Below, piece after piece: positions 9,451 to 19,834 of a DNA stretch of 64,000 nt (the first letter of the stretch is position 1; each line of letters starts with the position of its first letter). The translations under genes were made by a program, and so were the position numbers. The DNA is from Acidobacteriaceae bacterium. Lineage in GTDB: Bacteria; Acidobacteriota; Terriglobia; Terriglobales; Acidobacteriaceae. The notes beneath the pieces were generated by a model. It saw only the letters and a list, made by a program, of their open reading frames with translations, did not search any database and was not told the origin of the DNA. The DNA is taken from contig PMYL01000054.1 of the NCBI GenBank assembly GCA_003170825.1, positions 124,001 to 188,000 on the forward strand, in the 5' to 3' direction.

Positions 9451-10311
9451 TTACCTCTTGCCCTTGATGGGCAAGCCGGCGGTGATAAGAATCCCCTTGG
9501 CGTCATTGGCGAACTGGCCTTTCGGTTCCAGTTCCAAATACTTCTGGTAAGCCTCGGCGCATCCGGGCGGAAGAATCATCTTATGCGTCTGGGGATCGAC
9601 GGAGACTTTGGAGACAAGCGCCTGGCCCTTGAAGTAGTAAAGCATGGCGCGGCCAGGATCGACGGCGATGGCCTTCTCGACCGCCTCCAACTGGGCCTCC
9701 GCATTGCCAACCTGAAAGAAGAAGATGGTTTCATTGCGCCGATAGAGGGCGGCATCACTTGGAAACGCCTTGACCGCGGTGTCGTAGGCCGCCTCAGCCT
9801 CGGCGATTCTGCCGGTGCGGGCGTAAATCTCTCCGAGGCTGCTGTAGGCAACGCCCTGAATCTCCGGGGTGCGGACTTGGGCGTTGGTGACCGTTCCACC
9901 CAGGGTATTGCGGGAATTGCGGGTGGCGGAGGGGGCGACGACACCGCGGGCGTCAGGCTGCTTCTGAAAGAAGTCGTCGGCATTTGCCAGCTTCAGGGAG
10001 GCCGGATCGATGCCCAGCGCAATCTTGAAGCTGTTTTCGGCTTCGGCGTATTTCTTCAGGCCGATTTGCGCCAGGCCCAGTTCGACCCAGGGAAGGATTG
10101 CCTCGGGTTGGGAGGCGGTCGCCTTGAGCATCAGCGCCTCGGAGTCGGCATAGCGCTTTTCCCTGGTGGCGGCGCGGGCCGCAGACAGTTCGGCGTTCAC
10201 GCTATCGTCGGTTTTCTTGCCGGCGTCCGGTGCGGGCGAGCCTTCCTGCCCGTAGGCGGACCAGGTCATAGAGAACAAGAGGGCCATGCAGAACCAAAAA
10301 TTGCGTTTCAC
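9451..10311 (-). CDS. TPR-repeat secreted protein
   Basis: GTG start giving VKRNFWFCMALLFSMTWSAYGQ signal peptide; TPR-like helices AEAEAAYDTAVKAFPSDAALYR. Confidence 0.8.
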   Translation of the reverse strand: MKRNFWFCMALLFSMTWSAYGQEGSPAPDAGKKTDDSVNAELSAARAATREKRYADSEALMLKATASQPEAILPWVELGLAQIGLKKYAEAENSFKIALGIDPASLKLANADDFFQKQPDARGVVAPSATRNSRNTLGGTVTNAQVRTPEIQGVAYSSLGEIYARTGRIAEAEAAYDTAVKAFPSDAALYRRNETIFFFQVGNAEAQLEAVEKAIAVDPGRAMLYYFKGQALVSKVSVDPQTHKMILPPGCAEAYQKYLELEPKGQFANDAKGILITAGLPIKGKR

Positions 10312-10422
10312 GTTTGCGCCTTCAGATGAGGAGTAGAGCTTTCCAACAGCAAGTGTACTCCGGCGGCTGCACGGCTCCATCGCCGCCAGCTAAGCGATCC
10401 CATTTGCCCAACAAACAGAAGG

Positions 10423-10474
10423 CCCACGGAAGGGGCCTTGGGTGGGGATGGTTTGGTCACAATTTTATTGTAGC
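10423..10474 (-). pseudogene. Partial copy of the rimO 5' end
   Basis: Ungapped 52 bp match to 9335-9386 (about 83% by eye), encoding VTKPSPPKAPSVGL versus RimO MTKNSPPTAPSVGF. Confidence 0.5.
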
Positions 10475-10571
10475 GGGGATGGAAATGGAGCGTTGGATTG
10501 GGGTTCGTGGTTTCCCGCCCATGCGCCAGAAAAAAGACGCATGGATGGGGCACGGAGCGATTATGTACCAA

Positions 10572-11369
10572 CTATCTATTCACGGGACTTTTCCCTTTGC
10601 TTAACCGCACACTTGACGAAAGCGGGGTACCTGAGATTTCTGCCGGGTCGTACGCTCTCATCGTTTGTACAGAACCAGCTTTAATGTACTCTCCATTTCG
10701 CCACAAATACTCCGTGATGACATATCGGTGCAAGCACCATTCACACTCGAATTCCGCTGAATTCGGATTATTGGCATTCCTCCCCGTCAACACTGATGAA
10801 CGGCCCCACAATTCAAGTTTGAGAATCCCAAATTCCATGCGCCCTTGCCCGACCATTCGTTTAAATACCACGCGATAGTCACCCGATTGCCATTTGATGA
10901 TGGCGAAAGCTGACCCAGTGCCATCGAAGGCTGTTGAGAGTGCAATAGCAAACGCCTTTTGGTTCCTCGCGAGGTCAAATTGGCAACTTGACAAATAACG
11001 CTCGAAGCCGCCGCCACGAGGCGCAAAATCACTCCCATTGAACAACTTCACAAGATGCCCGGCAACCAGGAACGCCACCTTGGGATGCGGGTCGGAAGCA
11101 TCGGAATCGCTGTCGTAGATGACGATTCTTTCGCCGGAAGGGGCGAGGTTCGTATTGAGCACGCGCCGGACTTCGTGAAAATCTAGCAATTGCGCACGAA
11201 TGTCAGCGGCAAGTAAGACTGGCGGTACAGCATGGTTCTCTGCTCCAAATGCGCCGATGATTCGGGGCGAAATGTCGCAATCCGATGCCGATGCTTCGCA
11301 TCTTTGCAGTAGGCATGTCTGAGACGCGACTAGCAATGCAGCCAGTAGCCAAAACCAATGTTGCTTCAT
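10572..11369 (-). CDS. Exported protein of unknown function
   Basis: 265 aa with N-terminal hydrophobic segment and lower GC than neighbours. Confidence 0.6.
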   Translation of the reverse strand: MKQHWFWLLAALLVASQTCLLQRCEASASDCDISPRIIGAFGAENHAVPPVLLAADIRAQLLDFHEVRRVLNTNLAPSGERIVIYDSDSDASDPHPKVAFLVAGHLVKLFNGSDFAPRGGGFERYLSSCQFDLARNQKAFAIALSTAFDGTGSAFAIIKWQSGDYRVVFKRMVGQGRMEFGILKLELWGRSSVLTGRNANNPNSAEFECEWCLHRYVITEYLWRNGEYIKAGSVQTMRAYDPAEISGTPLSSSVRLSKGKSPVNR

Positions 11370-11543
11370 GGTGTTGTATTGTACCCCAACAAATGTTGAC
11401 GATAACAGACCATTTCAACAGATAGGGTATTCGTGAACTGCTGTAGCGACCTCTTCCGAATCTGCCAACTCTCAGATGGCTGCGAACGCGGGAGCAGATC
11501 GCTGTTCCCTGTTCCCTCTGCCTCGTGGTGCTAAAATCGACAA

Positions 11544-11640
11544 GTGCCGGGTCCTACGCGACGTAATCCCGCCAATCCCGCCAGGTCCGGAAGGAAGCAA
11601 CGGTAACGGGCTAGTACGGGCGCAGTAGGTCACCCGGCGC
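11544..11640 (+). ncRNA. ffs: SRP RNA (4.5S-type, bacterial small)
   Basis: Apical signature CCAGGTCCGGAAGGAAGCAACGG, closing stem GCCGGGT...ACCCGGC, followed by a T run. Confidence 0.93.
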
Positions 11641-11738
11641 TTTTTTGATGTTGAAGCGGAAAAGCAAACGCGGGTCCTTCGACTTCGGTCGCCGCGGCGA
11701 CCTCCGCTCAGGATGACAGTCATTGATTGAAGTGGAAT

Positions 11739-11772
11739 CCCAGGTCTTCCGCCGCGGCGGACGAGACCTGGG
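11739..11772. repeat. Intergenic hairpin ahead of fabH
   Basis: CCCAGGTCT-TCCGCCGCGGCGGA-CG-AGACCTGGG, a strong stem with internal perfect palindrome. Confidence 0.7.
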
Positions 11773-11811
11773 GCACCCGGCTTCCGTAGTTGTGCTTCAA
11801 GGAGAGATGCA

Positions 11812-12828
11812 TTGAGCCTTACTGTTCGCCCCGTGGTGGGCCGGCGCGCCAAGATTTCGGCGCTCGGGACCTACGTTCCCCCTCAAGTTCTGACCAACAA
11901 AGACCTCGAAAAGATGGTGGATACCAACGACCAGTGGATTCTGGAGCGTACCGGCATCCGTGAGCGGCACGTGCTGGCCAAAGGGCTGGGCGTAAGCGAT
12001 ATGTGCGCGGAGGCGGCGAAGAAGTGCCTGGCGGCGCGGGGTATTGAGCCCAGCGAGGTGGAGGCGATCCTCGTGGGCACGGTGACGCCGGACATGATGT
12101 TCCCCTCGACGGCGTGCCTGGTGCAGAACAAGATCGGCGCGAAGGGCGCGTGGGGATTTGACGTCTCGGCAGGGTGCTCGGGGTTCGTTTTCGCATTGCA
12201 GGCGGGTGCAAAGCTGGTGGAGAGCGGGGCGCATAAGAAGGTTCTGGTATGCGGAGCGGACGCCAATACGCGGATGACCGACTACACGGACCGGGCGACG
12301 TGCGTGCTGTTCGGCGATGGCAGCGGGGCGGTGCTGCTGGAGCCGGCGGAAGAGGGCGAGATTGGGTTTATCGATTATGTGCACGAGATCGACGGGTCGG
12401 GCGGCGTCTCACTGTATCTGCCGGGCGGCGGCAGCCTGAATCCTTCGACCCATGAGACCGTGGACAAGAAGATGCACTATATCCACCAGGACGGGTCGGC
12501 GGTTTACAAGTTTGCGGTGCGCAAGATGGCCGAGGCCACGGCGAAGGTTCTGGAGCGCAACGGCGTGACCGGGGCGGAGCTGGGATGCTTTATTCCTCAC
12601 CAGGCCAACAAGAGGATTATCACGGCGACCGCCGACCGGCTGGGGATGGACGCGGAGCGGGTGATCATCAATATAGAAAAGTATGGGAATACGTCGTCGG
12701 GGAGCATCCCGCTGGCCATGGAGACGGCCATCGAGCAGGGCAAGCTGAAGAAGGGCGACCTGGTGCTGCTGGCCGCGGTGGGCGCGGGGTTTACGGTGGG
12801 GGCGGCGCTGCTCAGGTGGGAGATATGA
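11812..12828 (+). CDS. fabH: Beta-ketoacyl-ACP synthase III
   Basis: 338 aa, TTG start after [21 protein letters not shown] active site Cys, [10 protein letters not shown] and [14 protein letters not shown]. Confidence 0.95.
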   Translation: MSLTVRPVVGRRAKISALGTYVPPQVLTNKDLEKMVDTNDQWILERTGIRERHVLAKGLGVSDMCAEAAKKCLAARGIEPSEVEAILVGTVTPDMMFPSTACLVQNKIGAKGAWGFDVSAGCSGFVFALQAGAKLVESGAHKKVLVCGADANTRMTDYTDRATCVLFGDGSGAVLLEPAEEGEIGFIDYVHEIDGSGGVSLYLPGGGSLNPSTHETVDKKMHYIHQDGSAVYKFAVRKMAEATAKVLERNGVTGAELGCFIPHQANKRIITATADRLGMDAERVIINIEKYGNTSSGSIPLAMETAIEQGKLKKGDLVLLAAVGAGFTVGAALLRWEI

Positions 12829-13101
12829 GAAGCAGCTACTAGCTACTAGCTTCTAACTTGCCGGACGATACCTTGGTTTCCTGCGAGTGGCAGCAAGTTA
12901 GCGGGCCGATCCGCGGTGCGGATCGGCCCTGTTCGCGAGTTCGCAGGTTAGCGGCGGCTGGGGATTGGCAGGATTTATCGACTTATATTTGCTTCGCATC
13001 TGGTTTTATTTGCTTTACATCGAGATTCTTACGAATATTTCTTCCCTTACGCGTCCATGCAAACCATTGCCGGCCTGCCCCGCTGTCTTGCCGACTCGCT
13101 G

Positions 13102-13983
13102 CTAGACCACCAGCTCGGGGACGGCGACGGTGTATTCGGGCAGCACGCCGAGTTCGGCGGCCATGCGGAAGAAGCCTCTCATGCCTTCGATGCACTCTTC
13201 GTCGAGGACGTAGTGAATGTTGGCGGTGAGGTAAGAGCGAATGGTCTCTTCGGGGATGGGGACGCGAGTCGACCACTCGGTTACCAGGGCATCCATATTT
13301 TGGAGACCGTGGTCGCGGGACTGGATGAAATCCTGTGCGACACTCTCGTCAAAAAAGCTGGGCTGGGCTTCGTTTTTGGGCGCGGCGGCCCAGACGGCGG
13401 AGACGAAGGGAAGGCCGGTGACGGCGCGCCACTCTTCGGCGAGGTCGTGGTAGACGAGCTGTTCGCCGGCGCGCTCGAAGCGGTTGGCGCGCTCTTCGAG
13501 GGCAAAGAGGGCGGGGTCGCCGATGAGGATGGCGGCGTCGGCTCTCTGGAGCATGGCGTCGAGTTCGGCGGCCATAGGCAGAAAGGGAACGTCCGGGTTG
13601 CCCCACTTGTGGAAGAGCATGCGGGCGTAGGCGAGGGTGGTGCGGCTGGCGGTGTCGGCGGCCACGGCGCGCAGGGCGGCGAGGGGCTGATTGGCGCGGC
13701 GGACCAGGAGCAAGGAGCGCACGCGGCCTTTGGAGGCGATGGTGCAGCCCGGGAGGATGCGAAGGCCCGGGGTGGCGGCGAGGGCGGCGATGGGGATCAG
13801 GCCGATGTCAGCGGCGCCCGAGGCCAGACGGGCTGCGCATTCGGAGGGGGACATGCGGTCGATCTGGTAGCGAAGGGCGAGCGGGGCGGAAAGAGGCGGA
13901 TGCTCGAAGTCCCACATGAGGGGCGCGGGATTGAGGAAGTTGATGGCGGCAACGCGCAGGCGGGAATTTGGGGTCGTGCTCAC
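13102..13983 (-). CDS. mqnA: Chorismate dehydratase MqnA (futalosine menaquinone pathway)
   Basis: 293 aa; RVAAINFLNPAPLMWDFEH...SPSECAARLASGAADIGLIPIAALA. Confidence 0.88.
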   Translation of the reverse strand: MSTTPNSRLRVAAINFLNPAPLMWDFEHPPLSAPLALRYQIDRMSPSECAARLASGAADIGLIPIAALAATPGLRILPGCTIASKGRVRSLLLVRRANQPLAALRAVAADTASRTTLAYARMLFHKWGNPDVPFLPMAAELDAMLQRADAAILIGDPALFALEERANRFERAGEQLVYHDLAEEWRAVTGLPFVSAVWAAAPKNEAQPSFFDESVAQDFIQSRDHGLQNMDALVTEWSTRVPIPEETIRSYLTANIHYVLDEECIEGMRGFFRMAAELGVLPEYTVAVPELVV

Positions 13984-14153
13984 GTTTTCTTAGAGTACCA
14001 ACCGAGGGCGAAGGATTCCCCGGCGTGTCTCGAATGAATCCGGGGCGCCAATACCGGCGGCTTGACATGGAACTCCGGCAGGGCTAGTGTGGGCGAAAAT
14101 CCAAAAGAGCCGGGGTCCAGGTTTCCTGTGAGGAAAACTGCCGCGGGCAATGG

Positions 14154-15356
14154 ATGGATAGAAGCACCCCCGCGATGACGAGATTGCCCCAAAACGCGGT
14201 TTTGCCCGAACCGCTCCAGTTGGATGAGCAGCGGCTGGCGTGGCTTGCGCTGGCGCTTTCTCCGGGGCTGGGACCGAAGAGGATTCTGGATGCAGTGAAG
14301 ACGTTGGAGGCGCCCAGCCAGATTTTCACTCTGCCCTTGACTGCGCTGGAGGGGCTGAGGTTTCCCGCCGAGGCGGCGCAGTTCATCTTCGACGGGAAGG
14401 CGCGCCAGGCGGCTGAAGAAGAGTGGGCGCGGGTGGCGGCGCAGGGCGCGACGATAGTGAGCTACGGCTGCGCGGAGTATCCGGAGCGGCTCAAGGAAAT
14501 CTACGATCCGCCTCCGGTGCTGTGGGTGCGCGGAGCGGTGAGCCTGCTGGCGCGGCCGGCGATTGCGGTGGTAGGCACGCGGCATCCTTCTCCGTATGGG
14601 TCGGGAGTGGCGGAGATGCTGGCGCGGGATCTGGCGGTGCGGCGGCTGTTGATTGTGAGCGGGATGGCGCGGGGCATCGACTCCTGCGCGCACCGGGGGG
14701 CTCTGGCGGCGCGGATGCCTACGGTGGCGGTGTGGGGCACGGGCATTGACGTGATTTATCCCAAGGAAAACAAGAAGCTGGCGGAGGAGATTCTGGCGAC
14801 GGGCGGGGCGATCGTGAGCGAGTTGCCGATGGGGACGTTTCCGGCGCCGCAGAACTTTCCAAGGCGCAACCGAATCTTAAGCGGGCTGAGCATCGCGGTG
14901 CTGGTGGTGGAAGCGGGGGAGAATTCGGGCACGCGGGTGACTGCCCGCTGCGCCGCCGAGCAGAACCGGGATCTGTTTGCGGTGCCGGGCAACGTGACCA
15001 GCAAGGGATCGTGGACTCCCAACACGCTGATTAAGCAGGGGGCAAAGCTGGTGGCCACCTGGGAGGACGTGTGGGAGGACCTGCCTTCGCAGGTGCGGCT
15101 GGAGCTGGAGTCGGAGGCGCCGGCTGAATCCAAATCGGAGACTACTGCATCCTTATTGCCTGATCCGGTTCTGCGGCCCCAGGAGGCCATGGTGCTGGAG
15201 GTTCTGCGCTCGGACGAGAGCTTGCAGATCGATGAGATTCTGGAGCTGCTGGAGACGCAGTTGACGTCTTCGGAGGTGTTTACGGCGCTCTTCGAGCTGG
15301 AGATTACGGGCCGGGTTCGGTGTCTGCCGGGGAAAAATTACGTAAGGACGATGTGA
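14154..15356 (+). CDS. dprA: DNA processing protein DprA
   Basis: 400 aa; AVVGTRHPSPYGSGVAEMLARDLA...IVSGMARGIDSCAHRGAL...FPRRNRILSGLS. Confidence 0.95.
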   Translation: MDRSTPAMTRLPQNAVLPEPLQLDEQRLAWLALALSPGLGPKRILDAVKTLEAPSQIFTLPLTALEGLRFPAEAAQFIFDGKARQAAEEEWARVAAQGATIVSYGCAEYPERLKEIYDPPPVLWVRGAVSLLARPAIAVVGTRHPSPYGSGVAEMLARDLAVRRLLIVSGMARGIDSCAHRGALAARMPTVAVWGTGIDVIYPKENKKLAEEILATGGAIVSELPMGTFPAPQNFPRRNRILSGLSIAVLVVEAGENSGTRVTARCAAEQNRDLFAVPGNVTSKGSWTPNTLIKQGAKLVATWEDVWEDLPSQVRLELESEAPAESKSETTASLLPDPVLRPQEAMVLEVLRSDESLQIDEILELLETQLTSSEVFTALFELEITGRVRCLPGKNYVRTM

Positions 15357-15510
15357 AGGCAGTGGTCAGGGGTCAGAGATCAGAGATCAGCCGGTGTGCG
15401 GGTGAGTTGAGGTTGGTGTTTTCCCACCCCTAGCCGCAAAAGTCGCCGCGGCGACACGCCAAGAATGGGGCCCTGGCGGCGAAGGAGTGTAAGAGGGAAA
15501 CAGGTTCACT

Positions 15511-15909
15511 GTGAGGCATCCGATGGTCAGCTTCGGTTCCGTGTTAGTGGGATTGTACATATGTGTTGTGGTCGGCATCCCCGTCGCGTTGGTCTGGGGT
15601 TGGATGCGATGGTTGAAGCAGGCCAAGAAACGAAGTCTGATCTCGATTATGTCCCTTATCGGCTTCGCCCTCGCCACTGCATCCGCAATGCTTGGGGCGT
15701 TGACGGCAGTCTACGCAAAGGCGATTGGCGGATTCCCATATTACGACCCGACATTGCTTAGAATCTATAGGTATGGAGTGCTGATATCCCTATCGGGGAT
15801 TGTGTTCGGAATGGCCGGTCTTTGGAGACCAAGCGCACTGCGATGGCACGCGCCAGTCTGTGCGGTGGGCACTCTGCTGTACTGGTTTTTGCAAGCGTCA
15901 ACCGAGTAG
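15511..15909 (+). CDS. Small membrane protein, unknown
   Basis: 132 aa with four hydrophobic stretches. Confidence 0.55.
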   Translation: MRHPMVSFGSVLVGLYICVVVGIPVALVWGWMRWLKQAKKRSLISIMSLIGFALATASAMLGALTAVYAKAIGGFPYYDPTLLRIYRYGVLISLSGIVFGMAGLWRPSALRWHAPVCAVGTLLYWFLQASTE

Positions 15910-15982
15910 TTCGCTTGATCGCGTGCCCTATCCTTTTCTCAGTTATCGCGAAAAGTGTGGGAGCCAACCAATCCCCACCGGC

Positions 15983-16198
15983 TTATGCAGGAATCGCCAT
16001 GCGCATCACTTGTGTAACTGGCTCTGGAATCGGCAGGCCGTCCTCGCGCATTCCATCGATGTGCATCTCAATTCCCTCGCGCAGCAACTGCTCGGTCTGA
16101 GCGAAGGTCGCGGCAGCCACGCCCAACCCCGGCAGGTCCGGAGCATAGGCGCTCCAGCCATTCGATGTTTTCTCGAATACAGCTGCATATTCCTTCAT
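15983..16198 (-). CDS. hicB: HicB-family antitoxin
   Basis: 71 aa; YAAVFEKTSNGWSAYAPDLPGLGVAAATFAQTEQLLREGIEMHI. Confidence 0.88.
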   Translation of the reverse strand: MKEYAAVFEKTSNGWSAYAPDLPGLGVAAATFAQTEQLLREGIEMHIDGMREDGLPIPEPVTQVMRMAIPA

Positions 16199-16380
16199 TT
16201 CAAGCCCGCCTGTTTGAGAATGTTGCCGAAAGTACCTTTGTCCATTTCCTGCGACGGGTGACCAGCCACTGTGACCCGGCCTACCTTCACAGGGTGCTTA
16301 AACTGACGGTGGCTACCCTTCTGCGCTACCTGATACCAGCCGTTGTCCTCGATCAGTTTCAGCACATTGCGTACTTTCAT
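16195..16380 (-). CDS. hicA: HicA-family toxin
   Basis: 61 aa; MKVRNVLKLIEDNGWYQVAQKGSHRQFKHPVKVGRVTVAGHPSQEMDKGTFGNILKQAGL. Confidence 0.92.
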   Translation of the reverse strand: MKVRNVLKLIEDNGWYQVAQKGSHRQFKHPVKVGRVTVAGHPSQEMDKGTFGNILKQAGLK

Positions 16381-16452
16381 GCAAGCGACTCAATCCTTGC
16401 AGTGATTATAGCGCCAATCGATATTTTCACGGGCTGCGGAGTCCAGGCAAGA

Positions 16453-16743
16453 TCAACTGGCACGGGCCTCGTCCTCTGCGGCAGTTGCCAACCGCTGCCG
16501 CGCCTCTCGCCGCGCAGGCTCAAAGTCCACCGGCGAGGCGGCTCCGCTGGCCTTGCCCTGATCCCATAGTTGGCGCAGGCGCTTCAGGTCTTCCTGGCGT
16601 AACTCACGCTTGAACTGCCAGTCCCGGATGGCCTCTCGAACGATCTCGCTGGTGGTGGCATATTCTCCCGTTTCCACGGCTGCCTTGAGGGCGCCAAGCT
16701 GCTCCCCGGTCAAGGCGATGCTGATTTTTTGAACATCCGGCAT
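16453..16743 (-). CDS. ParD-like antitoxin without an intact ParE partner
   Basis: [47 protein letters not shown], ribbon-helix-helix ParD pattern. Confidence 0.8.
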   Translation of the reverse strand: MPDVQKISIALTGEQLGALKAAVETGEYATTSEIVREAIRDWQFKRELRQEDLKRLRQLWDQGKASGAASPVDFEPARREARQRLATAAEDEARAS

Positions 16744-17090
16744 GACGGCGACTCCGCTCTTTATGGGGCAATACTTGCTACTTCTTGCTGAAGTATAGCA
16801 AATATTCCCCTGTATCGCCATGCTCCGCACACAGTTAAATGGGGTTCTGCATCGAATGTTTCCCTTCCGCCTGCCCTAAAAATGGGACGTAAAGGGAAGA
16901 AGTGATCTCTCGCAAGTGGAAACGGAGCGGGGTTCCGTGGTAGGGTGCAACATTTGCGGGTGGTTTTTCCCGGAGCGGGACGAGCGGCTCCGGACGCAGA
17001 CGGATATCGGACTGCCGGGGGAGTGAATCCGATCTGTCCACTCGTGAGTCAAACAGGCCGGACAGGGTAGAGTGGGATTGGTAAATAAGG

Positions 17091-19760
17091 ATGGCAATGA
17101 GCAAATCACTGGTGATCGTCGAGTCCCCCGCCAAGGCGAAGACGATCGAGAAATATCTGGGCAAGGGCTTTGAGGTGCGGGCCTCGATCGGGCACATCAT
17201 GGACCTGCCCAAGAACGAGATTGGCGTGGAGCTGGAGAATCGCACCTTCGAGCCGACGCTGATTGTGTCTCCGGGCAAGGAGAAGGTGGTTGCGCAACTG
17301 AAGCGGGCGGCGGCAGCGGCAGACGAGATTTATTTGGCGCCCGACCCGGACCGCGAGGGCGAAGCGATTGCATACCACCTGGCGCTGCAGTTGGGAACGA
17401 CGGCCAAGGAGCGGAAAAAGATTAGGCGCGTGACCTTCAACGAGATTACGAAGAAGGCCGTGCAGGAGGCGTTCCAGCACGCGCGGGATCTGGATCAAAA
17501 CCTCGTGGACTCGCAGCAGACGCGGCGGGTGTTGGACCGGCTGGTGGGCTACCAGATTTCGCCGCTGCTGTGGGACAAGGTGCGGCGGGGGCTCTCGGCG
17601 GGCCGCGTGCAGACGGTGGCCGTGCGGCTGATTGTGGAGCGGGAGCGGGAGATCGGCGCGTTTGAGCCGGTGGAGTACTGGACGTTGGACGCGGTGCTGC
17701 ACCCGGAGAAGCAGGCGGACAAGAAACTGAAGGCGCGCTTTATCGGAATCGATGGAGAGCCGGCACGGGTCCCGAACGGCAAGGACAAAGACGGCAAAGA
17801 CCAGTTCATCGCCAATGCGCTTCCGGATGAGAAGTCGATGAAAGCGGTGGTTGCGGCTCTCGATAAGGCGCAGTGGTCATTGGTTTCGGTTCAGTCGAGG
17901 GAGCAGCAGAGGAAGCCTTTTGCTCCGTTCATCACCAGCCAGTTACAGCGGGACGCAGCGAGCAAGCTGGGCTTTAACGTGCGGCGGACGATGGGCGTGG
18001 CGCAGCGGCTGTATGAAGGAGTCGACGTGGGCGCCGAGGGCACAGTTGGCCTGATTACTTATATGCGTACCGACTCGCCGCGTGTGGCGCCGGAGGCGAT
18101 TGCGGGGGCGCGGGAGTGGATCGGGAAGCAGTTGGGGGCGAAGTATCTGCCCAAGGAACCCAATGTGTACAAGGGCAAGAAGGATGCGCAGGACGCGCAC
18201 GAGGCGATCCGGCCGACCGATGCATCGCGGACGCCGGAGTCGATCGCCCGCAACCTGACCGAGGAACAGCTCAAACTGTACCGGCTGATTTGGCAGCGGT
18301 TTGTGGCTTCGCAGATGATGCCGGCCCTCTTTGACGTGACGACGGCGAAGATTGCCGCGGTCTCGGCGAAGACGGGAAAGACATACGATTTCCGCGTCAG
18401 CGGATCGGTGGTGCGCTTCGACGGATTCCTGAAGGTCTATGAGGTTTTGGAAGAGAAGAAGGACGAGGACGACGAGTCGACCAACAAGCTGCCCGATCTG
18501 GACAACGTGAAGAAGCTGGAGCTGGAAAAGCTGGAGAACGAGCAGCACTTTACCCAGCCGCCACCGCGCTATAACGAGGCTTCACTGGTGAAGGAGCTGG
18601 AGGAGCGGGGCATCGGGCGGCCGTCGACCTATGCCTCGATCATCAACACCATCCAGGACCGCGAGTACGTGACCAAGATCAGCAACCGTTTCTATCCCAC
18701 CGAGATCGGGATGGTGGTCTGCGACTTATTGGTGAAGAATTTTCCATACATTTTCGACGTTGCGTACACGGCCAAACTGGAAGAGGAGCTGGACGATATC
18801 GAGGAGGGCAAAGAGAAGTGGACGGATCTGCTGAACGGCTTCTACGGCTACTTTGAGGAAGAGCTCAAGGACGCCGGCAAGAACATGGAAAACATCAAGC
18901 GGATGGAGCGGGTGACAGGCGAAAAATGCGACCTTTGCGGTTCGCCGCTGTTGTTGAAGTGGGGCAAGTTCGGGAGCTTCTTTGCCTGTTCGGCCTATAA
19001 CAAGAAGGATAAATCGAGCTGCACGTTCACCAAGGAGAATACGGCGGGCAAGCCGGACCTGAATACGCCGGAGGCGCAGGAGGCGAGCGAGCAGGAAGAG
19101 TACTGCGACAACTGCGGGCGGGTGATGGTGCTCAGGCGGGGGCCGTTCGGCATGTTCATGTCCTGCCCTGGGTTCAATGAGGACCCACCTTGCAAGACCT
19201 TCCGCAAGCTGAGCCAGAAGCAGCAGCAGAAGCAGGCTGTGCCGCAGCCCACCGGCGAGGACTGCCCGCTTTGCGGCAAGCCTCTGGTGCTGCGCCAGGG
19301 GGCTTACGGGGAGTTCGTTTCGTGCTCCGGGTATCCGAAGTGCAAGTACGTGAAGCAGAACCTGATTGAAGGGATGAAGTGCCCCAAGTGCGGCATCGGG
19401 GACCTGGCCGAACGCAAGGCGCGACGGGGCAACATCTTCTGGGGCTGCACGAATTATCCGAAGTGCGACTTCACGTCGAACTACAAGCCGGTGGCGAAGA
19501 AGTGCCCGGAGTGCGGGAGCCCGTACCTGGTGGAGAAGACGCTGCGCTCGGGGATTTATCTGGAATGCCCGAACAAGAAGAAGGCGGCTGACGAGACGGC
19601 GCCGAAGAAGCGGGCAAAGAAGGCGGCTGGGGCGGCGGAAAGCACGGTGGCGTGCAGCTATTCGAAGCGGATTGGGGATGCGCCGCCTCCGCCGACGGCG
19701 GAGACGCATGGGCCGGTGGTGGAGAAGAAGGGCGGGAAGAAGGAGTTGCAGCCGGCATAG
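17091..19760 (+). CDS. topA: DNA topoisomerase I
   Basis: 889 aa; SLVIVESPAKAKTIEKYLG, VGLITYMRTDSPRVA, several C-terminal C4 zinc ribbons. Confidence 0.97.
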   Translation: MAMSKSLVIVESPAKAKTIEKYLGKGFEVRASIGHIMDLPKNEIGVELENRTFEPTLIVSPGKEKVVAQLKRAAAAADEIYLAPDPDREGEAIAYHLALQLGTTAKERKKIRRVTFNEITKKAVQEAFQHARDLDQNLVDSQQTRRVLDRLVGYQISPLLWDKVRRGLSAGRVQTVAVRLIVEREREIGAFEPVEYWTLDAVLHPEKQADKKLKARFIGIDGEPARVPNGKDKDGKDQFIANALPDEKSMKAVVAALDKAQWSLVSVQSREQQRKPFAPFITSQLQRDAASKLGFNVRRTMGVAQRLYEGVDVGAEGTVGLITYMRTDSPRVAPEAIAGAREWIGKQLGAKYLPKEPNVYKGKKDAQDAHEAIRPTDASRTPESIARNLTEEQLKLYRLIWQRFVASQMMPALFDVTTAKIAAVSAKTGKTYDFRVSGSVVRFDGFLKVYEVLEEKKDEDDESTNKLPDLDNVKKLELEKLENEQHFTQPPPRYNEASLVKELEERGIGRPSTYASIINTIQDREYVTKISNRFYPTEIGMVVCDLLVKNFPYIFDVAYTAKLEEELDDIEEGKEKWTDLLNGFYGYFEEELKDAGKNMENIKRMERVTGEKCDLCGSPLLLKWGKFGSFFACSAYNKKDKSSCTFTKENTAGKPDLNTPEAQEASEQEEYCDNCGRVMVLRRGPFGMFMSCPGFNEDPPCKTFRKLSQKQQQKQAVPQPTGEDCPLCGKPLVLRQGAYGEFVSCSGYPKCKYVKQNLIEGMKCPKCGIGDLAERKARRGNIFWGCTNYPKCDFTSNYKPVAKKCPECGSPYLVEKTLRSGIYLECPNKKKAADETAPKKRAKKAAGAAESTVACSYSKRIGDAPPPPTAETHGPVVEKKGGKKELQPA

Positions 19761-19834
19761 GGAGCGGCGTCTGAGGGGCACAGCTCAGCGCGCTCCGTCT
19801 GAATCCGGTAGTATGGAGGAACGGAGAAACCCAA

